DNA of 64,000 bases from Ulota crispa. Its lineage: Eukaryota; Streptophyta; Bryopsida; Orthotrichales; Orthotrichaceae. Where the stretch lies: assembly GCA_963920765.1 (NCBI GenBank), contig OY987248.1:10326539-10390538 (forward strand), given 5' to 3'. Below are positions 34,773-47,085 of this stretch, piece after piece; the stretch's first letter is position 1, and each line of letters begins with the position of its first letter. The notes below the pieces were generated by a model. It was not told the DNA's origin and made no database searches. It was given only the letters and a program-made list of their open reading frames with translations. A program made the position numbers and the translations under genes.

Positions 34773-35636
34773 GCCTCTCTAATTTACCTTTTGTCACAAA
34801 TTAACAAATTAAGCTAATTTGTGCATTGTCACAAATTATCAAACTAAGCTTTCACATATTTGATATCAAATCAACTGTGACAAGGCATGGAATTGTTTGC
34901 AGTGTAACACCCCCTCAAGAAAGAGGTCAATCAATGATTTACAATATTCATCCTTTGAAAGTTTGAGAACAAAGAAGTTAGATTCAATTGTGGCCATGTT
35001 AGGAAACATGGTGGTTATGCCGCCACAAAAGTTGCACAATGACTCAAAGCGGCCTTCAACAATCTTCAAAGCTTCTTGAATCGAAGTTGCAATGATGTTG
35101 CAACCATTCAATGATACAATCAAAATCGGTTCATTCAAGTATGCAACCTTAACCCTTAAAGGACTTACCCTAAACCCGTGGCTCAAACCAAGGAGAGTGC
35201 ATTGTTCATGGGCAATGAACAGTCTATGGCATGTGTCCAAGAGAGATAACATTCTCCTCAAAAGAAGAAAAAGTCAATAGTGTATCCTACCCTCACAAAA
35301 AGGGCAGCACGGACCTTGTACATGTCTTTACAAATTGGTGTTTAAAAAAACATGGAGTTATTGAAAGCACCTATTTTTGGCATTCAGTGATGTGGTACAT
35401 CTCTCTGACCACTTTCAAGAAGAAAAAAAATTGAAAAAAAATATTTTTCCACCCTTGGGGTGTGTTTTCGGCATTGAAAGGGCAAATTTTGTCCTCTTGG
35501 ACAGTTAGGGGTTAATGTTGTGCCACATGGTGATGCAATTTTTTTTAGTAAAGGAAAGGTGGGCGTTTGTGCATACTCCTGGAAGTTAATTTGTTAATTT
35601 GTGCATCCATTTGTAGAATGCACAAATTAGAGAGGC
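34773..35636. mobile_element. Inverted-repeat element hosting a TTAA insertion
   Basis: Ends GCCTCTCTAATTT and AAATTAGAGAGGC are inverses, with TTTGTGCA-type words repeated inside both arms. The TTAA-family element at 35149-35515 sits inside. No target duplication was found. Confidence 0.6.
35149..35515. mobile_element. TTAA-family element (367 bp), nested
   Basis: Left TTAACCCTTAAAGGACTTAC and right GTCCTCTTGGACAGTTAGGGGTTAA-type end (the last 17 bases are TTGGACAGTTAGGGGTT plus AA). Lies within 34773-35636, so it inserted later. Confidence 0.7.
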
Positions 35637-35661
35637 TTGCCTTAATATCCCCTTGATTTGT

Positions 35662-35985
35662 AGGGAAAGTTTGATGGACACCCCTGAAGTTTGGGATATT
35701 TGCATAAATGCCCAAAAATTGCAGAATTATCCTAGATCATATTTTATGCAATTGTTTTGTTGTGTATGTTGCTTCCTTTTCCCTTTGTGTACTCTTTTTT
35801 TGTTTTTTTTTGTTATTGCACTTCTTGCTTCAACATTGGTCATAAAGGAAGTGGAGTTCACAACAAAAGTATATGCATAAAAGTCATGATCCAAGGGTAT
35901 TTGTGCAATTTTTGAAAAATCAATGGCATCTATACAAATATGCCAAACTTTAAGGGTATCCATCAAACTCTATCAAACTCTCCCT
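35662..35985. mobile_element. TA-flanked MITE with GTTTGATGG ends
   Basis: AGGGAAAGTTTGATGGACACCC at the left reads AGGGAAAGTTTGATGG before the arms vary. The right end inverse is AGGGAGAGTTTGATAG and then repeats GTTTGATGGATACCC. TA borders both ends. Confidence 0.7.
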
Positions 35986-37809
35986 AATTCCTAATGCGCA
36001 TAGGGTATTTCTGTTTTGAAAATTTGTAAAATTCTTTAAAAAAATCTAAAAATCTAAAAAGAAATATGACACAAATTAATATTTTGAAGATATGTGTGAA
36101 TAAGAGTTATCAATTTTGAAGTTTAGGATACATCTATATAGTTGGATTTATCAACACTATTGTAAATATAATAATATGATACTTGAGGTATTAAATTTGT
36201 AACTTGTTTTTTTTACAAACAAAGTGTGGTTAATTTTGGAGTGGGACTTGTTGAAATATACTTGAAATACAATGATGACGTTGTATGATTTTTTTGAGTT
36301 ATTTATGTTACGTCATTCTACAAGCTCATTTTTTCAAGGACACTTTTAAGGTAAAAGCCAATTCAAATTTTATTTCGCATACTCTAGTTTCCATAATTTT
36401 ACTAAAATGCACATTCTCTGCAAATTTAGATCACGATGTTATATAGTGCAAACTAATTAGTCAAGGTACTTCTGAAATAAATTATCACACCAGAAATTAT
36501 TTTTGATTGTGAATACGGTAATGGAAATAAAAATCATTCATTGACGTAGTATCAAACTTTGGTGCACTCGGGGAGATTTTCAATAACAAATTGTTTCATA
36601 AAGCGCAATTTGTGAAGAATGTTGAATAGCAACTTCTCAAACAAACCTTTAGATTTTGTTCCATAGATCACGTTCATGTTGTTCTCCTTAATTCTATGTA
36701 CTGTACATCTTCAAAGAAATAGTTTCGGTCAAGTGGGTCCAAATCCACCCAATCATCTAGCCACTTGTTATTAAAATGAACATAATATTTAATAATGTAT
36801 TTTGTTATCCAACTATAAGTCCTTCCCTAAAGGTAATCTTTTTCCATCTCACCACAAACTAAAACTATTCTGCTGGTTGCAAAATTATTTGTTGCTTCTT
36901 GAGAGGCTTGAGAAGCTATCTTATAATCAATTTCATGACAAAAAAATCATGTTCTAGGGTATTCTACATAATATTGTTCAAAACACTTGTAGTTACCTAT
37001 ACAATAGAACGTTCAAATCACAATGTAAAACATTCACACCCATAATTTATAACACATCAACACCAAACTCTACCTAAATAATTTGACAATTGCAATCACT
37101 TATACAAAAGAAGGAACAAGCACGTTACTTTCAAAGTTGTTATTTCAAAATAAGTTTTCATTCTATTCAAAAAAAGCACTGCCAACAACTTCCAAGACAG
37201 TATCTTTCACAAGACAAGCTAGTGAGATATATGAAAGGAAGGGACAATCAACATATTCTTTAGATCCTTAGAAAGTTAACTAAGCTCCAATAATTGCTAA
37301 AGACATCCAGCACTTACTAAGTTATAGAGGCCTCAGATTCTTATAAATAAGACTTTCAAGCTGTTCCGAAGGAATTGCTTGTAAAAACACCAATGCAAGC
37401 TTGCTCGTCAAAATTGATAGAGCACAGAAACTGTTCACAACAGATACAAAGCACAGGCTCATAGAGGACAGAAGAGTAGAAATATGTAGAAAAATGAAGC
37501 ACAACAGCTGAGAAATAGACAGACTTTTTTACATACACGGTCGTAAGCACTAGAGCAACCACCTAAACATACCAGTACCATTGTCTGTTAATTTGACAGG
37601 TTTAACAGACATACAAAACGCAACTAACAAGTTCTCAACTAAACGAGACAGACGCACCTGTGTGTGATCTGCTCATCAACTTGAAAATGGAAGTGCGCAG
37701 TTTTCTCTATGGATACAACCTTTACCTCTGGCAAAATACTAGCACACGATCAAGTACAATAATTTATTTCCCTTATGAAAGGGATTTCTTCTTGCAGCAA
37801 GCTTTTGTG
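35986..37809. other. AT-rich spacer and 3' flank of EI24
   Basis: Nothing recognised up to about 37300. The last few hundred bases have more balanced composition and are probably the EI24 3' untranslated region. Confidence 0.4.
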
Positions 37810-40800
37810 TTATTGGGTCTTTTTTCGTATTGCTGACGAAGACCAATATGTCTGAAGAAACCGAACCAAGGGAACCCTGCAAACAGAAGAATGATCAGCA
37901 ACGCATACTTCTTGAATCAGTGTAAGTTCTTTCACGAATAAATCAGAGCTCGTGGTTGCTGACTGACATGAAATCAGATACATACGAGGATTACAAGAGC
38001 AGTGTTAAACAAAATTCCTTAGGTCCAATCTACATTATTTCATCTTAGAAAGCTTATAGAAACCATCAATTTTTCGATTCAAACATCTATCGTCATATGG
38101 ACACCAGCAGTTTCACTAATTTCAGGCAAGTGCAGAGTCACTTGAGTGGAATAAGACCAATCAAAGTACGAGGAAAATAGTCAATCTCGACGTGGACAAA
38201 GTAGATATAGTTCCAACTAGAAATGTGTACCCAAGGTTCGATGCTTACGAAATTTTATTAGCGACGTAGAAGAGGGAGAGATGTGGAAAGCCTAACTCCT
38301 TCCCACCCAAGCAGTATTTGATTGCTGCCTCCGGGTCAGATGCAGTAGCGACCAACACAAACTGTAAAAAGAATTATACTTTGTCAACACCCCAAGAAGA
38401 ACGTGATAACGTAGAAACGGTTGCCTGATACATGTTCTCTAACATACTGTTTCTACAATAGTGATGATTCTGGCAACAATCCTTGTAAGATTCACAATCT
38501 CCGCTCCAATCCATCCAGCTTGAAACGATACTATCTACATGATAATTTACAAAAACATTAGGCAAGCGGTTGCAAAAGTCCAGATTTACAATTCAAAGAA
38601 AGTCGAAAACTCACAATTGGGAAAACCACAGCCATAACCCCACCACCAACCAAAGGAGAGAGAAAGAACGTGGCTAAGACACAAGGGCTGCCTGCAAACA
38701 TCCAACACAAACCAGATAACATAAGCACTCTACGACTTGAATGAAAAATCTCTTTCAGCTCTGCTATTCATCAATTTATGAACATAAAAGATGCACGGCA
38801 CTTTGAATCGAGCATAACAACGTTTATGTTAATTTGCTTACCAAAGCCTGCAAAGAAAGCCCAGTTACTTTCAAAGAACAGTAGACGCTTTTCAAGACTC
38901 CAACCACAAAGGCCCCACTTGTAACTGCACAGGCATCGGTAAAATGCATCGTCACAATCGCTAGAATAGCCGAGCCGAGGCAATCCGATCCAAATTCAAA
39001 TCACTGGTAAATTCAGAATCAGAGAGAAAGAGCAATGGTCACGAATAGCATTATTTCCTAAAAATTGGTTTCAGTGAAGCTTTCTCTCACGTAAGAATTA
39101 TTTAAAAGTAAAATACTTTCATAAAAAAACATGACCAAATCCGATGAAGAGTGTAGAATATTGTGTTTATGCAAAAAAAAGGGTATACAAAATATTGCTT
39201 TACAAATTAGACAATGTGATGGACATGTAAAAAGGAATTTCGTCCTATGGGAACACAATTGAGAATCGCTTACTCAAAGCAGTAATATGCATAAAGCCAC
39301 GACATGCCTACAAACTTCAGTAGCTGACCTACAACAGGAAGGTAGCTCAATAGAGACACCTGCAACCATCCACGAATTTGATCAGTTGCAAGGTTTCAGT
39401 CAAAACCATAACTTCGATCCCCCCCTAAACTTTCTGAAAACAAGATAATACTGCAATTTCAAATTCTGTCACTACAAGATGAAGGCGATCAGTGGCGTAT
39501 ATGTGAAGCTTTCTTTAGTTCAAAAGAAAGTTTTCTAAAACCTTCGGGATTATTTTGATACTGTAGATAAATCAAGAGGTTGTAAATAGGATAATAAGTA
39601 GCGAATAGGAAGCCATGTACAACATACAGCTTCAGACCACAAAGAAAGCATTTCCATACCTCAGCGAAAAAGACAGTTAGCATGATTATAGAATAGATCT
39701 GTTCCCCGATTCCCAGCACCAAACTGAAAAAACAACCCAACCGCCCTAAGAGAGTCAGTATCCATGTTAGATGTTCTCAGCGTACACGGAACAACATTGA
39801 AAACCTCATGATATCTGATGCTTACACATGTACAGGAGAGTTGAGCAGAGAAATATTTATTTTTAAGCTTAACTTCAAGCCAAAATTCAGTAGACGCTAA
39901 CTTTTAAGCCTATTTGCAAAAAAAGCCAGAGACATTAGTGGCTCCAACCTCCGTACTGGAAAAGGAGGATGACTTTGCAACGTGAACTGAGCAAATACAT
40001 TAGGACATTATCACGATCTCTTTGTTGAAGAACTTAACCGTATGCTTTGGAACTCTGCGAGTCTCTCATTCAAAATGCTCATGTAAATGGCCTAAAAAAC
40101 ATGTATTGCCCCACATTGGGTTGATACATACTTCAGCAACTAAGACCATAGCTTGAGTACAAACCTTTCAATTGCCGAGTCGCCTTTCTTACGACTAACT
40201 CTAGAGCCTTTCCCTTTGCCTGGAGGCCCTGGTTCGTTATTCGACCCATTTGCTTGCCTTTTCAGAGCGTCAAAACCATGTGTAGCAATCTCATTGTACC
40301 TGCAAGAAACACATGTGAGAGGCTGACAGACCTCAACTTTTATCAAATTCAAATCTTGAAATACACGTTATGTCACAACATGGCATACTCCAGGAGAATA
40401 AACAGTAGGTTGCAAAACAAATGTTCCTCATACAATAACTTGTCTCACATCAAGAACAGCCAGAAGGTGAAAATCCCTTACCACAAGCAGTTCAGGATAA
40501 AGCTTGCAATGTAGAGAGGATACAACCAGAATAACTGTCACATAAAACACTTGAATTAGTTCCTTCACTCACATAATCACTCTTCATTTCACACCTACAA
40601 GACGAACTCAGCAACCAATTCAGAACAATAAAACACAATAGTTTGCCTCTTTTCCGTAAGCTCACGCTACGAAATACGATGTAGACAGATCACTAATTCA
40701 CGAGGAGTTGATTGGTGGTCTGCAGTTCAAGATAGGAGAGAACTAATCGAAAATATAATACACTTGAGCAAAACTCTTTATAGTCAATTGTGTGTCTAAC

Positions 40801-42769
40801 AAAAGGACAAAAAGCTGCACACATATGTGCTTAAACGTAAGAAAGCGACAAACACCAAAAGAGAAGGGACGTATAAAAGTCATTGCATAGTAGTTATCGT
40901 GGTACAGTGCAAGTGAACAGAAAATGCAAATATGAACTCCTGAAAGCCTGAAGATGACACTTACATAGCAGCAGCCTATGATGGAATTTGCCAGAAGCCC
41001 AGAGAATAATCCGTTTGACTCAGAATGGTCCACAGGGGCATTTAACAGCCAACGCAAAGCCGGTGACACCGCCTTCTGTAATATCAAGATGCTGGCAACC
41101 ACTCAAAAGAAATGAAAATTTATCTGAGTATTGCAAAATGACCAGAGCTTTTGCGTATACTGAACCGCATTCAACATAATCAAGAATCATAACTTTCCGC
41201 ATACGTCCCAAAAAACCCAGAGATTGGAGACAAAGACCAGAAAAATATACTCCATACCACGGAAACAATAAACTACTGAAAAAGTATTATCTCAGAATAA
41301 TAAAACCCAAAATTATCCAGCAAATACGTGAAGATGATGCCCAGCTTCTAACACCAATTATAAGAGATAGAACGAAAAGCTTAAAGGACGAAAAAGCCAA
41401 CAGGTTTCGTAGCCAGCACCTGCCAAGGAAGGCGACTCCGTTGAGTACAAAACACTGCCCTGATTTCTTCAACACCCGTTTTGACCTGGACACATAAACA
41501 GCTTCCAATACCTTTGTTATTACACAGCATTTCATGTAAATCACAAATCAAAGAATGTGTCTCCATAGCTCATTGCATCCAAAAGCCACAAATTTGATTT
41601 TCCTAGCGTGCAGCAAACATCCAAAGTCATCAACTGGTACATTTTACACAAGGTAGATTCAGTAACAGCTAAAGGATACTCCGGACTAATTGCCAAGACC
41701 TTTATGTTAAAGCAGAGGGATAGACTGTCCCACAATCAACTGCAGGTATTCTCTGCCAAATGCCTCAACAAAGAAGTAGACACCCTTTGATCATGATTCA
41801 AATGTAAGTTCCTTCACAAGGTAGAACTTTTGTTCACTCTCCAATAAGCCTCTATCTCTCACTAAGATTGCGGACCCAGCCATACACGTCTAGAAATAGA
41901 AAACAAAAAAACCCTAGACTTTCACCGCTTCTCAACATTTCTATAAGCAAGTTTCCTGAAAAAGCAAAAAATTGCAACAAATCTCAGTTCCAAAGCAGAA
42001 AGCCAATAACTTCTACCTCTTTCTATGAAATCTAGAAATATGAAGGTTCTGTGATTTAGAAATGTACTAGATGTGTACATGATTCTCCGTGGTGGTTTAG
42101 GGGGCTAAGTTGAACTGAAATTCAAAATTGCAAAAGAAATTCATCAGGGTTTCAAATCTTGCTTTTCCTGAAAATTCATTATGTCAATTCATCAATCCAC
42201 TCAAAATTCACCTGCACCAATCGATGTCGTATGCTGATTTTCTCGGAGGCATTAGCAATAGCAAAAGGTGCACTGATCCTGTGCTTCAGGATCAGCCATA
42301 AACCCCATCCAATCGCAAGCACAAGGAAGACCTAATTTCAAGGTGCAGTACTACACAAATGCAGCTCACAGTCAATCTCACCGCCTGTCTGATCATGTAA
42401 CCCCTCGCCAAGGCCGATTGCCCTAAAATCTCGATGGAGAAACCCTTGCACCAACAAACAACTAGGTCCACAGCTTTGGACAAACCTCCAGAACAGAAAA
42501 TCCAAAACCCCGATTCTCCCAAAAAAAAGGGCTTCCCAAAAACCTAAACCCAATTCTCACCTTCGGCAAGCGGAGTAGGCTCGATTCAAGCAACACGCGT
42601 CCAAGAAGCCCACACACCAGAGCTTGGCCAGCAGAAGCGCCTCCTGCTTCCAGTTCCAGTCCACGTCCACCTCCACCTCGGAGCTTGAGAATTCTGAGGA
42701 CGAAGACGATGACGGAGCTGGCTCTCCGGCAGCCATGGCGTCCAATTGCGCACCTTGCGATGGCGCCAT
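37810..42769 (-). CDS. EI24: EI24 (etoposide-induced 2.4) homologue, ER membrane protein
   Basis: Eleven exons on the minus strand: 42769-42561, 41485-41420, 41091-40965, 40534-40482, 40299-40165, 39723-39660, 39359-39274, 38924-38842, 38691-38615, 38361-38249 and 37876-37810. The sum is 1080 nt (359 aa), with every phase matching. An internal ATG at 42736 would give 348 aa. Diagnostic stretches are SGQCFVLNGVAFLG, LFWLYPLYIASFILNCLWY, GIGEQIYSIIMLTVFFAE, LEKRLLFFESNWAFFAGFG and SPLVGGGVMAVVFP. At least five hydrophobic segments are visible. The Ser/Glu-rich N-terminus and the Pro/Gly/Lys loop in exon 5 are plausible cytosolic parts. EI24/EPG-4 proteins act in the ER in autophagy and growth control in animals; the plant role is less clear. 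The last exon is assigned on phase and similarity to the animal C-terminus; if it is skipped, the frame stops at 38246. Confidence 0.92.
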
Positions 42770-42844
42770 ACGATTTCGCAATTCAATTGTGCGAAAGCAT
42801 CCACTAAGCTTAGTCGGTGGAATCCCTTGTTGCACTCCCTCTTC

Positions 42845-42970
42845 CGTCCGTCTTTCGTCCATCCCTTTTCTTTTGTCCGTCGTCCGTCCATCTTTCGTCC
42901 GTCCCTTTTCTTCTGTCCGTCGTCCGTCCGTCTTTCGTCCGTCCCTTTTCTTCTGTCCGTCGTCCGTCCA
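42845..42970. repeat. 40-bp minisatellite upstream of EI24
   Basis: About three copies of a unit such as CGTCCGTCTTTCGTCCGTCC followed by CTTTTCTTCTGTCCGT. The first copy is short by four bases. On the transcribed strand it is GA-rich. It lies 76-200 bp upstream of the EI24 start codon, so within the leader or core promoter. Confidence 0.9.
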
Positions 42971-43124
42971 CGCTAAGTGGAGCAATCCACGAGAACGGAG
43001 CTCGGAGCAGGATCTCCGGAGAAGTGCCCACTCGCAAACGTAAGATGCGATCATGCGAGTGAGTGCATGAGTGAATGAAGTGCATTCTGGAGTTCGTCGA
43101 AACTACCTCTATATTGTCACCTGA

Positions 43125-43320
43125 CCTTTTTTCAAAGGAAAATCGAATGAATTTTTTTCAAGGAATTCGAATGAGCTTTCTTTTGAGGAATTTGAATGGG
43201 TTTTTCAAGGAATTTGAATGAATTTTTTCAAGGAATTCGAGAGAATTTTGTTTTGAGGAATTTGAATGTGGTTTCTTCAAGGATGTATGGACGACTTCTT
43301 TTGAGTTATTTGAATTTGGA
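43125..43320. repeat. Degenerate GGAATTTGAATG tandem repeats
   Basis: Six or more imperfect copies of a 25-30 bp unit containing TTCAAGGAATTTGAATG. Looks like an ageing minisatellite. Confidence 0.7.
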
Positions 43321-43343
43321 TTTGAAATTTTTTTAGGGAATTT

Positions 43344-43691
43344 GATATATGCACATCCCTAGGGGTAAATTATATATTCCTACCATCAAAAAGATGAATC
43401 TGAGAATTTTGAATTCAGATTTGGACCTAGAGACCATGATTTAGTCTAGAACTATAGAAAAGGTTGCAATTGAACAACACCCAATAAAAAAGCTTATCTT
43501 TCTTTACAAATAAAAGTAAAAGTAGCACTTTTTTCCCTAGCTAAGCTTTTTCAATGGGTGCTGTTCAATTGCAACCTTTTTATGATTCTAGACTAAATCA
43601 TGGTCTCTAAGTCCATATCTGAACTCAAAATTCTCAAATTTAGCTTTTTGATGGTAGAAATCTATAATTTACTCGGGGGTGTGCATATATC
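43344..43691. mobile_element. Foldback element with about 150-bp arms
   Basis: Begins GATATATGCACA and ends GTGCATATATC. The arms pair over most of their length, including GACTAAATCATGGTCTCTA and TTGCAATTGAACA. A short unpaired centre lies near 43500. No coding capacity. Confidence 0.8.
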
Positions 43692-43733
43692 TATTTTGTG
43701 AGGTGCATATATCAATTCTTTTTTTAGCCCCTA

Positions 43734-44660
43734 AAAGACCATTGTCCCTTCAGGAGACAAGTTGGACTTTGGGCATGTACCTATGGCTAAACTACTTTGT
43801 GTGATTTTTTGAAGCTTTTATTGAAGGTGGAGAATTCAAAGATCTATGTGGGCATCTAATTTTGTCTTCACTCCAACATTTGATGAAGAAGTCATGCATG
43901 ATTTTCTGAAAATTTGGGGAGGACTCCACGTCTAGGCAGCCCAAAACATTTTTTTGAATTACATTTTTTTAAATATCATTTTGAAATTGGTCTTTTAGAT
44001 TTTTTTGTATGTGAGAAGCTCTAAATCATTCAATTTCAATTAATGAGATGGAAGTTAAGAGGAGTTTTTGTTTGCAGGCAATTATGGATTCTCTACTCTA
44101 AAATAAACTTTTAAGTCCTTTATTTTACTCAATTTTCAATATTTTGGAAAAAAAAATTAAAGCAAAGGAAGTAGATTGTTTATCACAACATTATGACTGT
44201 TGGGATTTGTATTTTTCATTTCAATAATTTAACTCTTAACAATTTAGTGTTTTGACTCATTGTCTATTTCTTTTTACTTACTATTTTTTCCCATGTGTTG
44301 TATAGTTCCAATTGATTTGAAAATTCTCCCACACATACCTAACTTGATCTCCTACATGGAAAAATAAAGCGCAACTTTGGGTAGAGCAATTTTTTTGTTA
44401 TAAGAGTGGTCAAAGGCTTCTGAATTTTTTGGGCAGCATGAAAAAAAACTTTTTTTTCATTTTAGATGTAAATATCTCACTCCTCTCCATTTAGAATGAG
44501 CTGATTTTTTTTCCCTCAAGTACCTCTTCTAGTCTAAGGCCAAATCCTATGGTTGAATTTCCCAAAAACAAAACAAATAATTCATTTTTACTAAACCTCC
44601 TAAAAATGGCAATTTCTAGTGATTTTCACATAAAAAAGGGCTTGGTCCTTTAAGGGTTAA
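43734..44660. mobile_element. TTAA-family element (927 bp)
   Basis: Left TTAGCCCCTAAAAGACCATT, right GGTCCTTTAAGGGTTAA. Its interior is shared with the decayed copy at 17975 and, in inverse, with 47086-49149. No transposase. Confidence 0.75.
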
Positions 44661-44873
44661 GTATGTTAAGATTTAAAGAGAGAATGCATGGAAGTTTGTT
44701 GATGATTTGACCAATTCCAACCTTGTTTCTGACTTTGTCTTCGGCACGATAAGACTGTAGTAACATGAAGTACACATGGTTGATATTAGATGAGAGGTCC
44801 ATGCTACGTACATAAGAGTATTTTTGTAAACTCATTTGACCAATCACATGGGATTGGAAGGGTGTTTTTGGTT

Positions 44874-46076
44874 TTAACCCCTACAAGCTCATTGTTCTTA
44901 TGGGAGACAAAAGAATTTTGGACAGGCTTATTTTATTGAGATTTCTAATCAATTATTTTGATTTTTTTTTGAGGTAGAGTTTTGCAAGGGCTATGTAAAG
45001 GTAAAAATTTTATTGAGGTTAGGTTTATTGTTCAAAATTCATTGGTGTTTTGTGGACTTTTTTAATTTGGGGTAAGTTGGACATACCATTTTTCATTGAC
45101 TTTTCTCAAGGGCAACCAATGAAGCATGACCCTTCACTACACTAAATATAGCATTTAGCTTGCCTTACAATATAGGTTGCCTTACCCTACAAAGTTATCT
45201 CATGACTCATCACTTAGCCAGTTGGAGGCACATGCAACTCTCTAGATACTTAAATTTCACATGGTTTTCAACCTGAAGTCTTGGACGCTGCTAGTTTGTT
45301 TTCCAGCAACTTTGTTGTTGTTGCTAGGCCCCTTAAAATTTGTTTATTGTAGTAATTATCAATGAAACTTATTGTAGCATTAATAAATATTTATGCAGTG
45401 TAAAATTTCAAGAAATTAGTGTGGGCCAACCTAAACACAATATTTAGTGTAGAGTATGCCTAAAGCAATAGTGTACTAGATATACACATTATTCTACTTG
45501 ATATGTATAGTAGCTTCAACATATTTAGTTTTAATCTTTATTTAATTATTTTTGTACTTTACAATAGAGGTAAAATCTTTCAATCTACTGTGTAGATTGC
45601 TATATTTTGAAAATAGACCTCAAAAATTTGGTTTGCAAATTAAATACCCCAACATAGTGTAAATTTTGAGCACATGTTTGCAATACAAAGCCATGTAGAA
45701 TGTGTTCCATGTCTTTGTTGGCCTTGAAAATTTGTGGAAATATGCCTAACATGATATAAAGCATGTTGGACAAATCTTCACAACACACATGTTGCAAAAA
45801 ATGTCCACAACATGCGGTCAAAGGGACTTGAAAATTTTGAACCAATGGAAAAAAAACCTTCATACTAACTTCAAATGATAATATCTCTCACTTTATATGG
45901 TCAAACCTCAGGGAACTTTCTGACAATGTCTCCTTATATAAATCTTGTGCAAGATCATACGGTTGGATTTGAACAAAATCCTTTTCTTTGTTTTTGGAAT
46001 TGAATGATTGGAAATGGCAGTTTTGAGTGCTTTTTGAAAAAGAATGGGCTTGGTCCTTCACAAGATAAGAGATTAA
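44874..46076. mobile_element. TTAA-family element of about 1.2 kb
   Basis: Left end TTAACCCCTACAAGCTCATT is well kept. The right end has GGGCTTGGTCCTTCAC then a decayed GATTAA, so the border is approximate. The right half matches the family consensus interior (GGAAATGGCAGTTTTGAGTG). Confidence 0.6.
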
Positions 46077-47085
46077 AGGATTTTAGAAATAGCTTTTAAA
46101 TTGAGAAGATTTTTGGAAGATACCACATTGCAAATTCATGCAAAAGTTTGTACAATTCATTTCCAAATGGAATAAACTATCTTATTTCTATAATAAGCTT
46201 GGTTCTATTAGTTGGGTAGTTGGGTAGTTGGGTGTCAAAATAATAGAATATAAGGTGGTTGAGAAACTAATTGATGACTAAATTTTTTATAACCGAATTT
46301 TCTACCTTACTAGCCGACATTGGATGAAGGCCATGGGCATGGAATGCATGGGACAAAATCTCAGAATGCAAATCAAATTTCATGTTTTTTTGCAAGAACC
46401 TCCTCTCGTGATGGCCCTCCGCCAGAACGGTGGGTACACGGGCTCATTAGTTTATAGTATAAATGTTAATTTTTTAATTTCACTTGAATAAGATATCAAA
46501 TTTGATATGTGAAGAAAAACTTCACAAACTTCAAGTCACTTTCAAATTTTGAAATTCTTCATGAGCAAACACCAACTAGACTCTTTCAATTCGTAAATTT
46601 CTGATGTTGTATTATTTTGTTTTCACTATGATTCAAAATACATCCAGTTAAGTGTCATGTATTTATAGTTCAAAAAATCCCATTGAAAACCAACAAAGCT
46701 TTGACATTTGTTTTTATAAAACACACATTTAAGAAAATTTTAAATTGCCCAGGAAGTTTAAGGATTAACGTCCAGTAAAAGAAGAAATTCAAAAATTTCA
46801 TTCAATTGGTGAAGTAACTCTGAAATATTGTTTTCCATTTTAGATCATCTTTCAATATATTTTCATACTGCTAAATATCAATTTTCATTTTTGAATTAGA
46901 TTACTTCAAAAAACAACATATTAATGAGTAATGAGAACAGAAAATTGTGGCACTAGAATTCAACATGCTTTAAAAACACAAATTGGAAGTCAAACTTTAA
47001 CAAAAAAATTGCACAAACCTAGGAAAAAAAAAAAAAAAAATCCTTTATTCAACAAAGTTGAAGCCTAACAATGAAGTGAGGCTTG
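46077..47085. other. AT-rich spacer with solitary repeat ends
   Basis: Contains a (TAGTTGGG)3 run near 46209 and an isolated GTTTAAGGATTAA near 46760 that resembles a right end of the TTAA family without a partner. No gene seen. Confidence 0.4.

Noticed and set aside
42557..43085. Several overlapping long frames through the EI24 promoter minisatellite
   Set aside because: They arise because the 40-bp repeat lacks stops in several frames. Only the part from 42769 to 42561 joins the EI24 exons.
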